Assembly: GCA_033964015.1 (NCBI GenBank)
Contig: CM066924.1
Location: 10,938,625 to 11,002,624, forward strand
Source of the DNA: Scolanthus callimorphus
Lineage: Eukaryota; Cnidaria; Anthozoa; Actiniaria; Edwardsiidae
Direction: 5' to 3'
DNA length: 64,000 nucleotides
In this document: positions 54,456 to 64,000 of the stretch, one piece after another
Position numbering within the stretch: position 1 is the first letter of the stretch
How the letters are laid out: every line of letters begins with the position of its first letter
Program-made: the position numbers and the translations under genes
The notes under the pieces: model-generated
Told to the model about the DNA's origin: nothing
The model's input: only the letters and a program-made list of their open reading frames with translations
Database searches by the model: none

Positions 54456-54636
54456 ATGGAAGGATATGAAGGGAAATCTTCGTTGACTGTGAATCTAGCG
54501 GCGGGAAATGCCAGCGATGAAAATGAACTAGAAGTCTACAAGAACACATGCGATACGGACAGTTTTCCGGATCAAATTCCTGTCAATCTTGGTTGTTTAG
54601 CTGTTACAAGAAAGTTTACACAAGAGAATACTTCAG
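54456..54636 (+). CDS. Exon-like ORF of unknown repeat-encoded protein
   Basis: From the ATG at 54456 the frame encodes GKSSLTVNLAAGNASDENEL and IPVNLGCLAVTRKFTQENTS, ending at a consensus donor TTCAG|GTATGT (54637). The second half is also present, with the donor, at 11282-11345, so the exon has been copied with the repeat. No domain recognised. It may be the first coding exon of the transposon that owns the AATAATATGGATGC ends. Confidence 0.35.
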
Positions 54637-55168
54637 GTATGTCTTCTGTGGAAGTTTACCTAGCTATGTTCACCTTCTGGACAATATTCTGCCCGTTTTT
54701 GGTGACCGAAAATGCACAAGCAACTAAGCTTTCAAAAGCAATTCAAACTGAAAGAAACCAACCAATTAATTAATACAGGCTCTCTTATGTTATTTTACCT
54801 TGGAATCTGAAATAAAGTTTATGATTGTCAAAACAGAATTCCACCTGCTTCTAGCATAAAATGAATTTGTTGTGTCAAGTATATTTATGTCAAGATAGGT
54901 TTTGTAAACTTTGCTCGCTTGTCTCGCACGCGTTCAGTGCATTTGTGGCCGCTGCAAATAAGGTCTTTCTCTGAAAATTTTTGCATCCATATTATTAATA
55001 AGTAATCATACGACTATTCTCGTTCAATTTGGGATTAATTACACTCGTGAGTTTTTCAAAAAGCTCAAATTGCACTCGCCCTAACGGGCTCGTGCAATTT
55101 CGATACTTTTTGAAAAACTCACTCGTGCAATTACTCCCAAATTGAACTCGAAGTCGTATGATTACCTA
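54580..55168 (+). repeat. 590-bp dispersed repeat with terminal foldback, copy 2
   Basis: Near-identical to 11282-11868. The hairpin (55000-55168) has the arm tctcgttcaatttgggatta and its inverse. Confidence 0.8.
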
Positions 55169-55198
55169 TACGAATAATATACTGTATTTGAATAATAC

Positions 55199-55320
55199 TA
55201 ATACCAATACCAATACCAATACCAACACCAACACCAACACCAACACCAACACCAACACCAACACCAATACTACTACTACTACTAATAATAAGAACAACAA
55301 CAACAACAACAACAACAACT
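55199..55320 (+). repeat. Compound microsatellite (ACCAAT)n (TAC)n (AAC)n
   Basis: Runs of accaat, then accaac, then tactactac, then aacaacaac over 120 bp. Confidence 0.95.
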
Positions 55321-55645
55321 AGCTGATGCCCGTGAAAAATTCACAGAAATCTAGCCGGCTCTCCAGTGGGGTTTTTGGATATTTGATTTTTTGGCGCGCG
55401 GGATTCTTCTTTCAAACTTAATAATACACATGAAAAAATTTCTGGCTTCTGATTGGCTGAGAGCAGTGCAGTTTTAGGTAACAAAGTGCCAAAAAAAGGT
55501 AACAAAGTGCAAATTTTCTTTTGAAATGCTAATAAGAATGTTTTGATAACATAGAGCTATATTATGGAAACTTGTTTTGTTCATGCTCAAATTCTGTCAG
55601 GTTTTGGTCCAGATTTTAATCAAGGAAATATGTGTATTATTAAAA

Positions 55646-55810
55646 GGAAATCATACGACGTTTCTCGTTCAATGTGGAATTTATTTACACTCGTGGGTTT
55701 TTCAAAAAGCTCAAATTGCACTCGCCTGCAGCTCGTGCAATTTTGATACTTTTTGTAAAACCCACTCGTGCAAATAAATTCGAAATTGAACTCGAAGTCG
55801 TATGATTTCC
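55646..55810 (+). repeat. Foldback family, copy 3
   Basis: Diverged third copy of the hairpin: tcatacgacgtttctcgttc and the inverse gaactcgaagtcgtatga, with a shorter loop (cgcctgcagctcgtg). Confidence 0.85.
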
Positions 55811-56999
55811 TATACTTATAAACATTATTTACAAACCTCCCCTGAACATAGAACCTCCTCGCTCGATGCTGAAATAAACCTGAAGTGAGCCCCCCATAAT
55901 TTGTTTTCGCACTGTTCCGTTTCTGATTTTGGTACGAAATTCACGCGCGTCTCTCTTATCAGCCCGCTAAAATTGAAAACGCAAGTCTGTTACATAAAAA
56001 CCCTTAGAATTTGGATTTTTTTTTGTACGTGTAGCATATCCCAGCAAGGGTGAGAAGAAACAGGTCAAGTAAAATTGCTTTGTTTATTTAGGGTCTTTGC
56101 GCGCGCTCTGCGAATTGATGTACGTTTGTTCAAGCTGAAAGCTTTCGAATCAAAATTATCCCTATTCTATATCATTGAATATTCATTAGTGATCTTGATG
56201 ACGTCATCAATATTATTTAAGAGCACTTTAATATATGCATGTGTGTCACTTGGCGCGATCCTTCAGAGTTTGGAGTCTCTTTTGTCCACCTTGTCGCTCG
56301 CCCAGCAGCTTCATGGCTAACCCTTCGGAAATATACAAGCTTACTTGGTTATGAGGGTGCATTTTGTCTGCAACCCCGCTGCTGTTGGTTTGGAAATTCT
56401 GCTGCTCGTCGGTTTCTACTTCAACTCAAGACTCTCGACTTCTCACGGCTCCTAGAAATTCGGTTTGCTTCTGCTTCACTGGTTTCTTGCCTTTGGACGG
56501 GCCTCTGTTTCGCCTTCTAAGTGGTAGACAACCTAAAATGTTACTCCAGTGCACTATGAAGAGTCCAGGTATATTTTAAGTTTTCGTTATTGCATTTCTT
56601 CTGCTTTTCAATGGTTTGTGTGCTGTTGTCTCTGCTTATTTATGCCGCGCGGCCTTTGAATTTTGTTGGTACATTGCAACTGGTATCCTCTTTTGTTTTA
56701 AAATTGTTTGGTTCAGGCCGAAGAGTTCTTGCTTTTCTCCAACTGGTCTAGTGTTTTTATCTGCGTCTGACAACTTGTTATAGTATGTGTTTAGAATTGT
56801 GTCGTCTTGCTACGTTTATCCATTTTCGCGCTTTTGTTTGGAATTTTATTGTTTTGTAATGATAACATTCAAACTTCTACCAGAATTTTCCTGGCGTAAT
56901 CTACTTTTAGTTACTTAGTTACTTAATGTTCATGCATGCACGCCTATAAAACAAATTGGCTTTTCATCCGGCTTATAACAAATAGAAATTCTTTATTCC
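55811..56999. other. Non-coding stretch
   Basis: T-rich on the plus strand; a CRE-like tgacgtcatc at 56199. ORFs (56239-56520, 56364-56579) show no motif. Confidence 0.4.
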
Positions 57000-57075
57000 A
57001 TAAAATACCAATTACACGGCATATAGGATACACTAACAAATATATAGGTACAAAAGAAAAACAATTACATAAGAC

Positions 57076-58130
57076 TTAATGAGACTCATTAGATTCTTCA
57101 GCATCTCGAACCAGCGCATTAAAACGCTCGAGAATATCAAAACAAAATTTGGCAGTTACCTTTACGACAGACTCGTCACACATCGACAATAAGTAAACGC
57201 ATAGATTACGCAAACCTAGTTGGCCAAAGGAAACATTCAGTTGCAAAATGTCAGTCAAACATAATTCTCTTAGATGAACAAAAGACGCATGGTTACAATA
57301 CATCAAATAATGCGTCTCATCTCCAATTTCATTAAGATTGCAGAATGAACATTTCCTAGAGTTATAATCAATATTAGCATATCTGCCAACTTCCACTGGT
57401 AATCTATGTGCGGATAAACGCAGTTTCGAAACTGCTTGACGATGTCGAAAATTAGTAACCAAGACTAAATATTTCTCAAAGCCAGGCTAGACTTCAAAGA
57501 TCTAAACAGCCTTAGTTTTCCACCGGTCCCTTGACGTACGTTAGTCCTCCAGTGCTCGCAAAACATATCATATAATTGTGTTTTAATCTGTTTGGACACA
57601 TCCTTAATCTGTTCAAAAGGAATTGCAATACTATCTAAACATCCAAAACCACACAAAGACAAGAGGAAGTTAGAAAAAGCAACCCCACGAAAGTTTGATG
57701 ACACACACCAAGAAGCCGCTTTTCCGACGAGACTGTCCCGGAAAATAGGATTCGTTATCCGTAACCAATACCTGACAATAGTACAACCGATTTGAACTAT
57801 CAGGGGTACCCTACCTAATTCTGCATACACAGCCATATTCGTAGACTTTAAGTGTATGCCTAAAATCCTCTTACAAAATTTTAGATGCAACCTCTCTATG
57901 TCACCTAAAACAGAGAAAAGTTTCTGCTTAAACATCTCCAAAGAAGATAACCTGCCTAACATGTAAGCACCCCAGACCTCACAACCATATAATAGCACGG
58001 GAGACACAAGCGAAGAAAATAATTTCAACATCACCTTCACCGGAATTTTCTCAACATTGGTGAAATGGGCAAAAAGACCATGATATGCCCTTAAAGCTTT
58101 ATTATATAGGCACTTCCGTGCAAAATTAAA
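57076..58130 (-). pseudogene. LINE thumb and C-terminal domain
   Basis: 57465-58130 reads MLKLFSSLVSPVLLYGCEVW and RLHLKFCKRILGIHLKSTNM. 57076-57462 reads KCSFCNLNEIGDETHYLMYC, the CCHC-type C-terminal zinc motif. A stop near 57463 separates them. The terminal stop at 57076 is followed by about 80 bp of 3' UTR-like sequence. Confidence 0.85.
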
Positions 58131-58857
58131 AAAAATTAAAAAAATGAAACACAATACCAAGATAGGTATAATGTTCCACGCACTCTAAAACCTGGCCACT
58201 GAAAGACCAACGAGAGAACAAGTATGGGCACCTCTGAGCACGCGTACCAAAAACTAACACTTTCGATTTTTTCATGTTAACGCTTAACTTCCAGTGCTTT
58301 GTGTAAATAGCCAATCTATCGAGACAACGCTGAAGACCCGACTCCGATTCAGATAAAATGACTAAATCATCCGCATAAAGTAAGCAACTAAGATCAAAAC
58401 CAGCCAGAGATACCGGAGAACAAGAAGCATCAAATATGCCAGGGATATCATTGACAAACAAATTTAAAAGCGTAGGACTAAGATTACAACCTTGTTTCAC
58501 GCCAATTTCGGATCGAAAAAATGGAGTCACACCCTCATTCAACTTCACAGCCGCCTTACCAGAAGAATACATGCTTAAAAGTATTTTTATAAAGTTCTTA
58601 CTGCAACCGCACTGTATAATCTTATAAAACAAACCGTCTCGCCAAATACTATCATACGCTTTGCGAAAATCAATAAAACAGGCAAACAACGGCTTATGCT
58701 TTTTCTTGTACGAATCTAAGAGAGCTTTCAGTACAAGTACATGGTCAGACGTCCTAAAACCCTTGCGGAAACCTATCTGATTATCATTCATAAGGCCATT
58801 TTCTTCCAAAAACCTATTGAAACGGGAGTTTAAGATTAAAGTAAAAAACTTCCCCAA
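58126..58857 (-). pseudogene. LINE reverse transcriptase
   Basis: 243 codons with RFLEENGLMNDNQIGFRKGF, FACFIDFRKAYDSIWRDGLF (motif A Asp), SEIGVKQGCNLSPTLLNLFV (motif B) and LLYADDLVILSESESGL (YADD). The RT core is intact over about 730 bp, then shifts frame at an A-rich run near 58125-58142 into the thumb part. It is the best preserved RT of the LINE set in this window. Confidence 0.93.
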
Positions 58858-58911
58858 ACAACTACTGATACAAATACCCTATAGTTTCCAGGGTCCATTC
58901 TATTACCTGAC

Positions 58912-59390
58912 TTATGAAGAGGAACAATCAAACCTTCCGACCAAACCGCAGGAAAAATTCCCAACGGAAAGCACGATGTTAAAAAGCCTAACAAAAAAAG
59001 GAGCCAAACTATCTACCGCAAGCTTTATTACCTCATTATTTATCACATCCCGTGCACTAGCTTTCTTACTCTTCAGTTTAACAGACAAACTACGCAATTC
59101 TTTCTCTGAAATAGGCTCATCCAATATATTGTTCCTACACGAAGCCCAAACAGAAAAATTCCGTACAACTTCCGCCTCCATGCAAGTCGTGTCAGATGAT
59201 ACCGTGGAGGTGTTGAGCTCTTAAAATAAAAAAACCAATCCGCTGAGGAAATCTCATTAGAAACCCCTTTAGATATTGAGCCTTTAACGGAATTGACCAG
59301 TTTCCAGAAATCCCTCGGGTTATTATTCTCTAACAATTGAATTTGGTCCAAAAGATCATTATGAAATTGCCGCCACAGACGTCTGGTCAC
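58912..59390 (-). pseudogene. LINE pre-RT region
   Basis: Two overlapping frames: NNPRDFWKLVNSVKGSISKG (59390-59073) and EAEVVRNFSVWASCRNNILD with ISEKELRSLSVKLKSKKASA (59181-58912), the linker just before RT motif 1. Both are broken by stops. Confidence 0.75.
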
Positions 59391-59439
59391 AGCGAGTTAT
59401 AGTATTAATGTATTTTAATTGCAAACGAATACGCCTAAA

Positions 59440-60005
59440 AGTAAATGGAAGGCCAATGAGTGAGCCCATGTTAATAAATGGAAACAGAAGGCCAATGAAT
59501 GAGCCTGCTTAGTTAAATGGGAAAATACTTTTACTGAATAGAAGGCCAATGGGTGAGCCTGTTTAATACACATAAGGCCAACGAGTGAGCCTGTTAAACA
59601 GAAGGCAAAAGGCCAATGAGTGAGTCTGTAAACAGAAACAGAAGGCCAATGAGTGAGCCTGTTTAATATACAGAAGGCCAATGAGTGAGCCTGTTTACAC
59701 AGAAGGCCAATGAGTGAGCATGTTTAATATACAGAAGGCCAATGAGCATGATGAGTGAGCCTGTTAAACAAAAGGGCCAATGAGTGAGCCTGTTAATACA
59801 CAGAAGGCCAATTAGTGAGCCTGTTAATAAAGAGAAAGCCAATGAGTAAGCCTGTTAATAAAGAGAAGGCCAATAAGTGAGCCTGACAGAAGTCCAGTGA
59901 GTGAGCTGACACTAGAAAGCCAATGATTGAGCCTGACAAAAGGCAATAAGTGAACTTGACAGAAAGACAATAAGTGAGCTTTTTAACAAAGGCCAATGTG
60001 TGAGC
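59440..60005 (-). repeat. Minisatellite with GAAGGCCAATGAGTGAGCCT unit
   Basis: About 18-20 imperfect units of 20-35 bp (agaaggccaatgagtgagcc tgtt plus variable aatacac filler). On the minus strand it gives repeated LAFCL/SLAF-like translations, which are artefacts. It starts close to the LINE 5' break. Confidence 0.92.
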
Positions 60006-61149
60006 TTTTGGAATGTTCTTAGAATAAAAGAAAATGGAAATTACGTCTTGGCTTTGTGGAGTTATAAATAAAACGGGGATCGTGACTCATGGTGATTAAT
60101 ATAGAGTGCGTTGCAGGCGCTCGTTGCTGCGCTAGCAGAAGTTGCTATAAAGGCCATCGATAAAGTTTTGAGAACGAAGAATCCCATCGCCACTGCGTTA
60201 GCCATGGCTCCCTCGGTCCTCGCCAGCTGCTGGGCGAACGAGGTCTCAAGCTCACGACGTAAATAAGAATATGATAATAACAAGAATGGGATCGAGACTC
60301 TGGAGGCTAGATAAAACAAATGTAATTTAGTTGGTTACCTCGCCCTTGTTTAATATGCCAATAACCTAAGCGTTTATGAAGTTGTTTCACTATGAGCAGC
60401 TATTCTTGGTCAATGTGACGTTCGGAGAATGCACGAGTCAATAAATATTCATAGATTAATTGATTGTTTTTCGTAGACTTAGTCCGCCTAGGCACAAGAA
60501 AGTGACCCATAAGTTTTTGCCCTATAGGGCATAATTTATGCCGCTTTAGCGTGCTACGGTGTCATCTTTCTTGGGCTTGGGTTTTTGTTTACGGTTTAGT
60601 GTTTCTCGTTCAATTTGCATATTCCTTTGCGGTTACTTTTATTAGAGATTTTTGCTCCGTCGGTAAAGAGGACGTAAAGAGGAAGGTCATTGGGTCTTTC
60701 AAAACGAAAACCCGAGCTCAGGAGAGATGCCCGTAGTACAAGAGACCTACGCTATGGAAATTCATCATAACATTCCGATTAATTGGGAACGCATTTTGGA
60801 GAATAATTTTCTCTGATTTTATTTCGAAAACGCCTTTTGACCGTATACAGACTGGCACAGTACGTGTGGGGAGAATCTTGGGAGGCACATTAAAAAAGTG
60901 TTGTCGTGGTTTATACGAATCTACGCGGGCTGCCTGTGTAGATCTCGCCTCAGGCTTTTAGGCCAAGACAAAGCACACATGGTGACCAAAATAACGGTGC
61001 TTGTCGAGTATATGGGAATTTCTTGTTTTCTTCTCTAAGAATCGAAAATGGTTACAGTCCTTCCAAATATGGGAAAAGGAGAATTTCCAAAGTAAACTTT
61101 GCAATGTCGGAAAGTTGACGATTTTTTTTACCCTCCCATTGGTAGGTTT
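60006..61149. other. Non-coding stretch
   Basis: ORF 60062-60319 (minus) has an alanine-rich hydrophobic end but no motif or splice context. Nothing else seen. Confidence 0.4.
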
Positions 61150-62210
61150 TGCCGTTGACGGTTGGAAAAATAAAAATAATAATAATTAGTCGCGTTGATG
61201 CGTTGATGCAAGGTTTTGAATTTTTGGTTGATGGACACGCCCTTTCCGCTGGATCCCAAATCTGGGCATGGCCATATCCCATTATTGCTAGATTCACGGT
61301 AGTTTTGAACATGGTGATGCGTTGTGGGGGCTTGAAGAATTTTCCCTTCGGGTACCAGACCTTTTCGCGATTCAGGTATAGCCTGTGTATCGATGATCGA
61401 TTGACCGTAAAGTTTTCTGCAAAAAAGGATATGTGACGGCGAACTTGCGAGACAACACCTTCAGTCGGGCATAATCCACTTGCTTTCGGGTGTCGACGCT
61501 GAAGTAGGCGATTATTACACGGAATTGCGCCCAAAGCACATCAATATGTAAAGGAGTTATATGCTGTTCTAAAGGCTCTACACACCTCCCTGATTTAGTT
61601 AGAGATTTTAGACTTGGTGAAGTGTAGATAACTCCAGGTGACTTATTAGGTAATAGTCTCGGTCACAATAGTACTGTTGGCATGTCAAACATTTTAAGTA
61701 GTTACGGAGCCTGAGAGTTCTCGTCTATTCTCTCCTTCGGATGCCATGTTCCGGAAAATGCTGAACGTTATTGAACAACTGGCGTTCGATCGATGGCCCC
61801 GAAGGCCGCAATGTAGACTTTAATGGAACTTGACTCAAACACTCGACAAGATAGGAATGGAATACCTTTGCGCCATTTTACCCTTCTTCCCTACTCCTTG
61901 TCGGTGGGGGTTAAGGTGTTTAGTCAAGAAGTGATACATGTGTATGTTTGTCCGCCTTTACGGATTGGACCGGTGTTAAGATTTATTCCGGCACCGATCA
62001 ATGGGCGACTGTTACAACGGTGGTCCCGGAGTCTTTTCTATTACAAATATAGTGGCCCATAATCAATGTTTTTTTAGCAGTAGGTTCTTGTTGTTTCATA
62101 TAGGCAGTGTTCATGCAGCTTTGTTTCCGTCCAAGCAAGGATTTCAGTCAGGAAACATTTTAGCATTGAACGTTTGGTTTCCAGAGTTCTGGGGTCCGTG
62201 TTAGCGCTGA
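61150..62210 (+). pseudogene. Degenerate ORF remnant, possibly DIRS/RT-RNase H-type
   Basis: Scattered open pieces: SQIWAWPYPIIARFTVVLN (near 61251), YVCPPLRIGPVLRFIPAPI (61940) and ALFPSKQGFQSGNILALNVW (62118). The latter two recall the region after the RNase H in tyrosine-recombinase retroelements. At least three frames and several stops. The assignment is weak. Confidence 0.25.
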
Positions 62211-63372
62211 ATGTCTATACCCACATTGAGTCGTTATTGTTTTCGAGATTCTCCCTTTGCTAAGGCGTGGCTAGCAAAGTGAAAGGAGGGTCATAACTAC
62301 TGGAAATGTATTTGATTGTGAATTTTGCTCATTTGTTTTGATGGTGGCATTACATTTTCCTCCTAAGAAGGGGGGTCACACGAACCCTTGTGGGAACCCA
62401 CCTCATGGCTACGCCTCTGCTTTGGTACCCAGACATATTTGTTCCAGCGGTTTCATGTCCATGATGTGATTACACTACTGACAAAGACTTTGATTATCGT
62501 CAACGTTGTGGTTACAGACGCAAACTAAGAAAGGAAAAATTCTCTCAGATTAAAGCTACAAGTAATTTGTACGAAAAAAGGGGAAAGAAAAAATAGTTCA
62601 ATAGGCGTGTCAGCTTGAGCACTCAAAACTTAATTATCAGCGTTCATGTGCAAACTCGCGCCTCCTAGAGATACCACTAAAACTAATCCGGATGATATTA
62701 AATCTAAGGGAGTTAATTTTCTAAATGTGTAAGAAAGAAAGAAATATAGTAAAACAGTAAGAATATTAACTATTTTCTAATTTGGAAGGACGCTTTTGAT
62801 CAGTGGTTCACAACGATGGTTAGTGTTCACAATTCTACATGTCGCTTTAAGAGACTGGTTTTTAGCACTGTCGATTCTATGATTGTCAACTGAGCTGAGG
62901 TTTTTATCTGCTTGAATGAGATGAACTCTAGATAACGCCTGGCCCGGGATATGGAATGCCTCTATCAAAATCAAGAGCTACACCCGAGCTACACCCAGAT
63001 CAGTTCGATATGATCAGTTTCAAGCGACGACTCGGCCTTCCTTGGCAGAACCGCGTTCATTCAAGTGTTCTTACTAAGATATTGAATACTTCGACCCAGT
63101 TAAATATTATGCGCGGGATCAAGCTTTCATGAAGATCCAATTTTGACCCAGGGGAGGACTTCGGTTGAACAAAAACCCAAAATAAAACATTTGGTCTCTG
63201 TTAACAAAGGAAATATTGAAGTCTATCTACGGATGTTTGGCTATTTAAGAATCCCTATAAGCAAGGATTCCTTTTAATTCTACTAGTCCGAATGGAGATA
63301 TTCTTGCCAACCTGTTTCACTCTTCGACTGCTCAGTCTAGGATCTCAAGTTATATGTCAAAATACATGAATT
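62211..63372. other. Non-coding stretch
   Basis: A gggaacccacctcatggcta cgcctctgc end at 62393-62421 looks like the end of a GGGGCGTAGCCA-type MITE (compare 26775). Otherwise nothing. Confidence 0.4.
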
Positions 63373-63590
63373 TTAAGGACCAGCATTCATGAGCTCTTTC
63401 TTTTGCAATTTTCTGGTCTGAAAATGGCTGACACTATGAGTCATAAAAGAAGACCGATAAAACTGTACTTTAGGTAGTACTATATTATACTGAGTCATGA
63501 GCTCCTGAACTGAGTGACGCCATGGGTACCAATTCTGTTGTGACATTTGTGTTGTGTTTACCGGAGGCACACGACGAGAATCACATGACA
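63373..63590 (-). other. Possible exon, unknown
   Basis: The minus frame reads RRVPPVNTTQMSQQNWYPWR and HSVQELMTQYNIVLPK, which is not low complexity, but acceptor and donor sites are unclear and no family is recognised. Confidence 0.2.
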
Positions 63591-63667
63591 GGAAATGCGA
63601 AGTGGTTGGTTTTACTTAACCCTTCTAAGATAAAAGAAATGTAAATCAGATTGGGATATTTTAGTTT

Positions 63668-63795
63668 AGGTGGTGAGTTTGGGTGTTGAGATTGGGTGTT
63701 GAGGTTAGATGTTGAGATTGGGTGTTGAGGTTGGATATGGAGATTGGGTGTTGAGGTTGGGTGATGAGGTTGGGTGTTGAGGTTGGGTGCCTAGG
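63668..63795 (+). repeat. Minisatellite, 12-bp TTGGGTGTTGAG unit
   Basis: About ten units alternating gttgagattggg and gttgaggttggg. Confidence 0.92.
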
Positions 63796-64000
63796 GCACA
63801 CTTAGGTTTTGAATGTTATTGATAATAAAGGATTATATCTGAATATTCATAGTTCCGACCTGTCATTCAAAGCCATAGTTACTGTTGTTATGTCCCACAA
63901 ACAAACTAGGGTTTTCCTTAAAAAAAGTCCAAAAATACTCCGATCCCACTTAGGTTTACCAGATATCTTTATCTTCGGATCATCTCAGTTTATACTGTCA

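Larger units (their letters stand above)
53355..55008. mobile_element. Repeat bounded by AATAATATGGATGCAAAAAT
   Basis: AATAATATGGATGCAAAAAT at 53358 is inverted as ATTTTTGCATCCATATTATT at 54977. The left half is cut by the Penelope-like sequence (53600-54265); the right half (54456-55008) holds an ORF and the 590-bp repeat shared with 11282-11868. Confidence 0.6.
57000..59395 (-). mobile_element. LINE, 5'-truncated, minus strand
   Basis: From right to left: pre-RT linker, RT, thumb and C-terminal zinc motif, with several frame changes. The 5' end is cut near 59395. The 3' end lies near 56990, without a poly-A tail. The clade is not certain. Confidence 0.88.

Noticed and set aside
59415..59996. 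Minus-strand ORFs of Leu/Ala/Phe repeats
   Set aside because: Translation of the GGCCAATGAGTGAG minisatellite.
60062..60319. 85-residue alanine-rich ORF
   Set aside because: No motif, no splice site, no homologous copy in the window.

Overview
This window looks like repeat-dense, non-coding DNA from an animal genome. The most likely source is an anthozoan cnidarian (a stony coral or a close relative). The evidence is the mix of metazoan retroelement classes (BEL/Pao and Gypsy LTR elements, a Penelope-like element with a GIY-YIG endonuclease, several LINE lineages, a DIRS/Ngaro-type gag-like ORF), many terminal-inverted-repeat DNA transposons, GT-AG introns, and no bacterial operons. The cnidarian assignment is an inference from general familiarity with such repeats; no search was run. 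I see no complete host gene that I can name.

Layout, left to right. 1-4920 is a decayed BEL/Pao retrotransposon on the minus strand, with its 314-bp 5' LTR at 4607-4920 and its 3' end beyond the window. 5086-6707 is an inverted-repeat-bounded unit carrying a small spliced OTU-type cysteine protease gene. 8.3-11.9 kb holds MITE-like repeats, two phase-compatible exon-like segments on the minus strand, and a foldback repeat. 13485-14527 is a DNA transposon with a 9-bp target-site duplication and two convergent ORFs; an inverted second copy lies at 49850-50803. 15.7-16.1 kb is an 18-bp minisatellite, and 16.5-17.2 kb is a DIRS/Ngaro-type gag-like remnant. 17370-19267 is a TTAA-flanked element that contains a second element with a 9-bp duplication and a ZAD-like zinc-finger ORF. 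19.4-21.9 kb is an inverted-repeat-bounded island of chimeric fragments. 23.3-26.5 kb is a LINE interrupted by another LINE.

26.6-27.2 kb is a MITE containing telomere-like repeats and a hAT-like MITE. 29.6-34.6 kb has L1/Tx1-type LINE fragments and one host-like terminal exon. 35.3-46.6 kb is a nested repeat complex bounded by direct 280-bp repeats. It holds a Gypsy retrotransposon (37099-42491, with LTRs, a 4-bp duplication, and a 348-bp element inserted in its 5' LTR) and a 3.5-kb TTAA-flanked foldback (42705-46227) whose uninserted target sequence is also present at 36080. 46.6-49.7 kb holds LINE fragments. 51.3 kb has an exon-like block, 52.0-52.6 kb a 128-bp satellite rich in TGACGTCA sites, 53.4-55.2 kb a repeat containing a Penelope-like 3' end, 57.0-59.4 kb a minus-strand LINE, and 59.4-60.0 kb and 63.7 kb minisatellites.

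How it works together: almost everything here is transposons inserted into transposons, so the order of insertion can be read from nesting. The pieces worth most attention are the OTU gene inside a TIR unit, the 9-bp-duplication elements carrying conserved non-transposase ORFs, the TTAA foldback with an in-window empty site, a hammerhead-like motif in the Penelope element, and scattered minus-strand exons that suggest a host gene spread across the repeats.
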